Below, in pieces: positions 31,875 to 34,900 of a stretch of 34,900 nucleotides of DNA (the first letter of the stretch is position 1; every line of letters begins with the position of its first letter). The DNA lies in NCBI GenBank assembly GCA_017618355.1, contig JAFZUL010000056.1, positions 1 to 34,900 of the forward strand. Reading direction: 5' to 3'. This DNA is from Muribaculaceae bacterium. Lineage in GTDB: Bacteria > Bacteroidota > Bacteroidia > Bacteroidales > Muribaculaceae. Made by a program: the position numbers and the translations under genes. Below the pieces are notes generated by a model. The model was not told where the DNA came from. It saw nothing but the letters and a program-made list of their open reading frames with translations, and searched no databases.

Positions 31875-34514
31875 ATGAAAAAAACAGTTCTACTCCTGTT
31901 TGCCATTTTTTTGGCAATGTCAAGTCAGTTGCAGAATGTGTCTGCGACAACCATCACCCCTGCCGAGGGAGAAATGTGGTGGGGCTACTTCGGTGACAAT
32001 GATGTCAATGCCTCCAATTTTGGGGCATTTGGCTATGACTCCCAAGCCGACTATGAGGCGGCAATCCGCATCGTTAAGAATGACCCAGTAATGGGCGGTG
32101 CCACTATTAAAGCCGTGCGCCTGTGGTTAAATGCGACCACCATTCCCAAAATTACCAGCCTTAAAATCTGGGTAAGTAGGATTTTAAGAAACAATGCTCA
32201 GGGTGTCACTTATGTTCAAGAGGTGGACCTCTCAACATTGACAGCTGGTGCTAACGATATTGCGCTCACTACTCCCTATGCAATTAACAATTATAACAAC
32301 TATGTGGGATTTACCATGACTCTTAATGGTCAGGACTACCCAATTATGTGTGGTGGAGAGTATGAGACTAATTCTTTCTTCTTTAGATCTTCGGTTAGTC
32401 AGACCAGTTGGGGTTCTGTTTTAGACCACGGCAAGTTGGCGTTGCAAGTCCTTGCTGAGGGTGTTCAAATGCCTGACAACTATGCTATAGCTTTCGATTT
32501 CGGAACTCACTATTACCAGAAAGATGACGAGGCAATTATTCCTGTAAAAATCCAGAACAAGGGCAAAAACCCCATTACTTCGGTTTCATACATCATCACC
32601 GACAATGGCGACGCTTCTACTGCGACTCCTGAGGTTACTGTGCCTGTTGACAATCTACAATATGCTAGTTCACAATCAATAAATATTTCGTTTGATACCA
32701 GCGTGCCAATGAAGGGTACTAAAAATGTGATTTTCACTAAGGTGAATGGTGAAGCCAACGAGGCAACTACAGAAGAAGCTACCGCTAATGGTGAATTCTA
32801 TATTAAAGAATTCATGTTCCCCAAAGTTCCTGTAGTAGAGGAATTTACTGGCACTTGGTGCGGATGGTGCCCAAGAGGATTTGTAGGAATGGAGATGGCT
32901 CATGAAATCTATGGCGACAGGGTGGTTCTCATTGCAGCGCATAGTGGAAGCGGCAATTATCCCGATCCTATGCAGATTTCAGATTATAGTCCAATTTTGA
33001 ACACTGTCAGTGGTTTTCCAGACTCTCGTATTGACCGTGGCTCAGACTTGGATCCTAATCCAGAATATTTGCAGAATGCCCTCAATCCTCTGCTTGAAAC
33101 GTTCCCCGACGGCAAGGTGGATATTACTGCTAAATGGGATGATGAAGCCATGAGCAAGATTAACATCAATACAAGCTCAATGTTTGCCTATAACGAACAA
33201 AATGCTAACTATGGCATTGCATTAGTGCTTATCGAGGACGGACTTCATGGGACAAGCACAGGTTGGGCACAATATAACTACTTTAGTGGTCAAAGTGGGT
33301 ATCCCTCGTATATGTCATGGTGGTGTAGTCAAGGTTCACCAGTAAGTGGCGTGACCTACAACCATGTGGCAGTAGCAGCTTGGAACATTCAAAATGGCTT
33401 TAACGGCTCGGTTCCCACATCATTTAGCGCTGGTGAGGCATTGCCGTTCAACTATGTTGCCGACATCACTGGAAAGACTGTTATTCAAGATAAGACACAA
33501 CTCACTGTCGCAGCTCTGCTCATTGATCGTAGCACAGGCAAAATTATCAACGCAGCTCAGACAACTATCAAGCCTTATGGCACAGTTGAGGTTCCAAGCG
33601 AGTTCTACCTTGTTGGTACCTTCAATGACTGGAATCAGACCGAGAATGGCGGCCGTCTAGTATTTACCGCTACTGAGAACGAGGGCATCTATGAGGCTCA
33701 AGGCACTCTTCAGGCTGGCGCTGAGTTCAAGGTTATCACTCCTAACGGTGATGGTTGGACATGGTATGGTGGTCAAGATGACAATGGTGTTGGCTACTTC
33801 CTGATCAACAGTGACCTGCTCAATGCTCCATTGGCTATGGTTGACGGAGCTAACTTCCGCATTGAGAATGGTGGTGAGTTCACCTTCTGCGTTAACGCTA
33901 ACGACATGACCCTCACTGTTATTCCAATGGGTGGCCCAGTTGTTCCTGGCGATGTGAACGGCGACGGAGTGGTTACTGCTACCGATGTGACATTGCTTTA
34001 CAACTACATGCTCAATAATGATGACGAGGGCATGGTTAACGGCGATGTTGATGGCGACGGAAACATCACTTCGGCTGATGTGACATTCATCTACAATATC
34101 TTGCTTGGCAATGTGGAGCCAACACCCCAAGAGAATGTTTATGTCCTCGGTGAGGTCAATGGCAATACCTGGGGCGCTGCAACTGGTGTGCAGATGAACA
34201 CCACTAATGGAAAAGTCTTTACTGTACAGGTGACCACAACTTCAATTGGTGATGGATATGCCACAAGTTACTTTGCGCTCACTAAAGCTCTTGCCAGTAC
34301 CGATGACAATTGGGACGAGATCCAAGACAAGCGTTTCGGTCCCACAACCGCCGATGAGTTTACCAATTTTGTGATTTCTGATGCTGTTCTTGGTCAAGAG
34401 ATTCCTCTTGTGACCACCGACTGGAGGGCTTTTGAGGCTCCAACCGGTACAGTCTATAATCTAACTGTTGACCTTGAGCACATGACTATTGTCATCACCA
34501 AGGTTAATCCTTAA
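31875..34514 (+). CDS. Omp28-like thioredoxin-fold secreted protein with internal dockerin
   Basis: An 879-residue exported protein (signal peptide to about residue 25). The first 300 residues are beta-rich. Around 322-340 is the Omp28-type thioredoxin-like entry VVEEFTGTWCGWCPRG with the redox motif Cys329-Gly-Trp-Cys332; the fold runs to about 560. Residues about 575-680 look like a SusE/SusF-type carbohydrate-binding module (EFYLVGTFNDWNQ). A dockerin follows at about 690-746 (GDVNGDGVVTATDVT, GDVDGDGNITSADVT). About 130 more residues (750-879, starting VYVLGEVNGNTWG) form another beta-rich module, so the dockerin is internal. It lies 25 bases after the dockerin gene and should be co-transcribed with it. 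Confidence 0.8.
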   Translation: MKKTVLLLFAIFLAMSSQLQNVSATTITPAEGEMWWGYFGDNDVNASNFGAFGYDSQADYEAAIRIVKNDPVMGGATIKAVRLWLNATTIPKITSLKIWVSRILRNNAQGVTYVQEVDLSTLTAGANDIALTTPYAINNYNNYVGFTMTLNGQDYPIMCGGEYETNSFFFRSSVSQTSWGSVLDHGKLALQVLAEGVQMPDNYAIAFDFGTHYYQKDDEAIIPVKIQNKGKNPITSVSYIITDNGDASTATPEVTVPVDNLQYASSQSINISFDTSVPMKGTKNVIFTKVNGEANEATTEEATANGEFYIKEFMFPKVPVVEEFTGTWCGWCPRGFVGMEMAHEIYGDRVVLIAAHSGSGNYPDPMQISDYSPILNTVSGFPDSRIDRGSDLDPNPEYLQNALNPLLETFPDGKVDITAKWDDEAMSKININTSSMFAYNEQNANYGIALVLIEDGLHGTSTGWAQYNYFSGQSGYPSYMSWWCSQGSPVSGVTYNHVAVAAWNIQNGFNGSVPTSFSAGEALPFNYVADITGKTVIQDKTQLTVAALLIDRSTGKIINAAQTTIKPYGTVEVPSEFYLVGTFNDWNQTENGGRLVFTATENEGIYEAQGTLQAGAEFKVITPNGDGWTWYGGQDDNGVGYFLINSDLLNAPLAMVDGANFRIENGGEFTFCVNANDMTLTVIPMGGPVVPGDVNGDGVVTATDVTLLYNYMLNNDDEGMVNGDVDGDGNITSADVTFIYNILLGNVEPTPQENVYVLGEVNGNTWGAATGVQMNTTNGKVFTVQVTTTSIGDGYATSYFALTKALASTDDNWDEIQDKRFGPTTADEFTNFVISDAVLGQEIPLVTTDWRAFEAPTGTVYNLTVDLEHMTIVITKVNP

Positions 34515-34532
34515 ACAGATAATATAGTCTAA

Positions 34533-34597
34533 TTGGTGGGTTCAGTGAATTTCTGAAGGATGTGTTGAAGCCTCAAGGAATTTGTTGGACCCACCAA
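34533..34597 (+). promoter_or_regulatory. Leader hairpin before the TlpA-like gene
   Basis: TTGGTGGGTTC (34533-34543) and GGACCCACCAA (34587-34597) form an 11-bp stem with one U-G pair. The right arm and the following TATTAAACTAA resemble the leader at 30738-30758. No U-run follows, so a terminator for the previous gene is less likely. Confidence 0.5.
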
Positions 34598-34616
34598 TAT
34601 TAAACTAAAAAATAAA

Positions 34617-34900
34617 ATGAAAAAATTAGTTTTGCTAACATGCTTATTAGCCCTTGTGGCTTCGAGCGATGTGTTTGCCCAGCTGCCTGCTGTTACACTG
34701 AAGACTATTGATGGCCAGGAGGTGAAAATCAACGAGCTCTCTAACGATGGTAAGCCATTTATCATTGACCTCTTTGCAACTTGGTGCAAGCCATGCCTGC
34801 GTGAGCTCGACGCCATCGCCGAGGTATATGAAGATTGGCAGGAGGAAACCGGCGTGAAGATTATCGCAGTGAGCACCGACCAGGCGCAACATGTCCATAA
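34617..34900 (+). CDS. TlpA-like periplasmic thioredoxin, partial at right edge
   Basis: An exported thiol-disulfide oxidoreductase. Signal peptide MKKLVLLTCLLALVASSDVFA, then a TlpA/ResA-type thioredoxin fold: LPAVTLKTIDGQEVKINELS, PFIIDLFATWCKPCLREL with the CKPC redox motif, and IIAVSTDQ. The window ends 94 codons in, so the C-terminus is missing. It follows the Omp28-like CGWC protein, and both could act on the Cys-rich secreted protein upstream. Confidence 0.9.
   Translation, partial: MKKLVLLTCLLALVASSDVFAQLPAVTLKTIDGQEVKINELSNDGKPFIIDLFATWCKPCLRELDAIAEVYEDWQEETGVKIIAVSTDQAQHVH

Overview
The window looks like chromosomal DNA of a gut-type Bacteroidales bacterium, most likely Muribaculaceae or Prevotellaceae. 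Three things point there. Many spacers carry the Bacteroidetes -7 promoter box TAnnTTTG. Gene orders are typical of the order (parA-parB-DUF5683-lytic transglycosylase; ileS-DksA-like-lspA-DUF4296). Bacteroidetes-restricted families occur, such as DUF4251, DUF4296, DUF4298, Omp28-like and secreted dockerin proteins. The exact genus is inferred, not proven. No rRNA, tRNA, CRISPR array, prophage or transposase was recognised.

Layout. (1) 1-6086, minus strand: an ABC transporter pair, then parA, parB, a DUF5683 protein and a LysM lytic transglycosylase cut by the left edge; this is a cell-envelope and chromosome-segregation block. (2) 6087-6536: a 450-base spacer with a terminator, a promoter and a possible 40-residue ORF. 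(3) 6537-7721, minus: a DMT-family membrane protein and a DUF4251 protein. (4) 7838-14784, plus: a CPBP protease and GDPD pair, MlaE/MlaF lipid transporter subunits, two paralogous small secreted proteins, two tandem deoxynucleoside kinases and methylmalonyl-CoA decarboxylase. (5) 14881-21836, minus: an operon-like run of membrane protein, ileS, DksA-like protein, lspA, DUF4296 lipoprotein, a hypothetical protein and a DUF4298 protein. (6) 21989-25851: an AAA ATPase (minus), a metallophosphoesterase lipoprotein with a small envelope protein (plus), and an msrA plus class A beta-lactamase pair (minus). (7) 26056-30536, plus: a long-chain acyl-CoA synthetase, prfB with its programmed frameshift, a GxxExxY gene between inverted repeat arms, and a degenerate ArgB homologue. 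(8) 30761-34900, plus: a secreted cassette of a duplicated Cys-rich dockerin protein, an Omp28-like thioredoxin-fold protein with an internal dockerin, and a TlpA-like thioredoxin cut by the right edge.

The points most worth a second look are: the ArgB-like protein that has lost both catalytic lysines and the catalytic aspartate; the GxxExxY gene enclosed by inverted arrays of a 10-nt repeat; an isoleucyl-tRNA synthetase with a swapped GIHH signature (expected HxGH), which suggests mupirocin resistance; the secreted Cys-rich/dockerin/thioredoxin cassette whose first and third genes share a leader hairpin; and several spacers filled with short degenerate tandem repeats.
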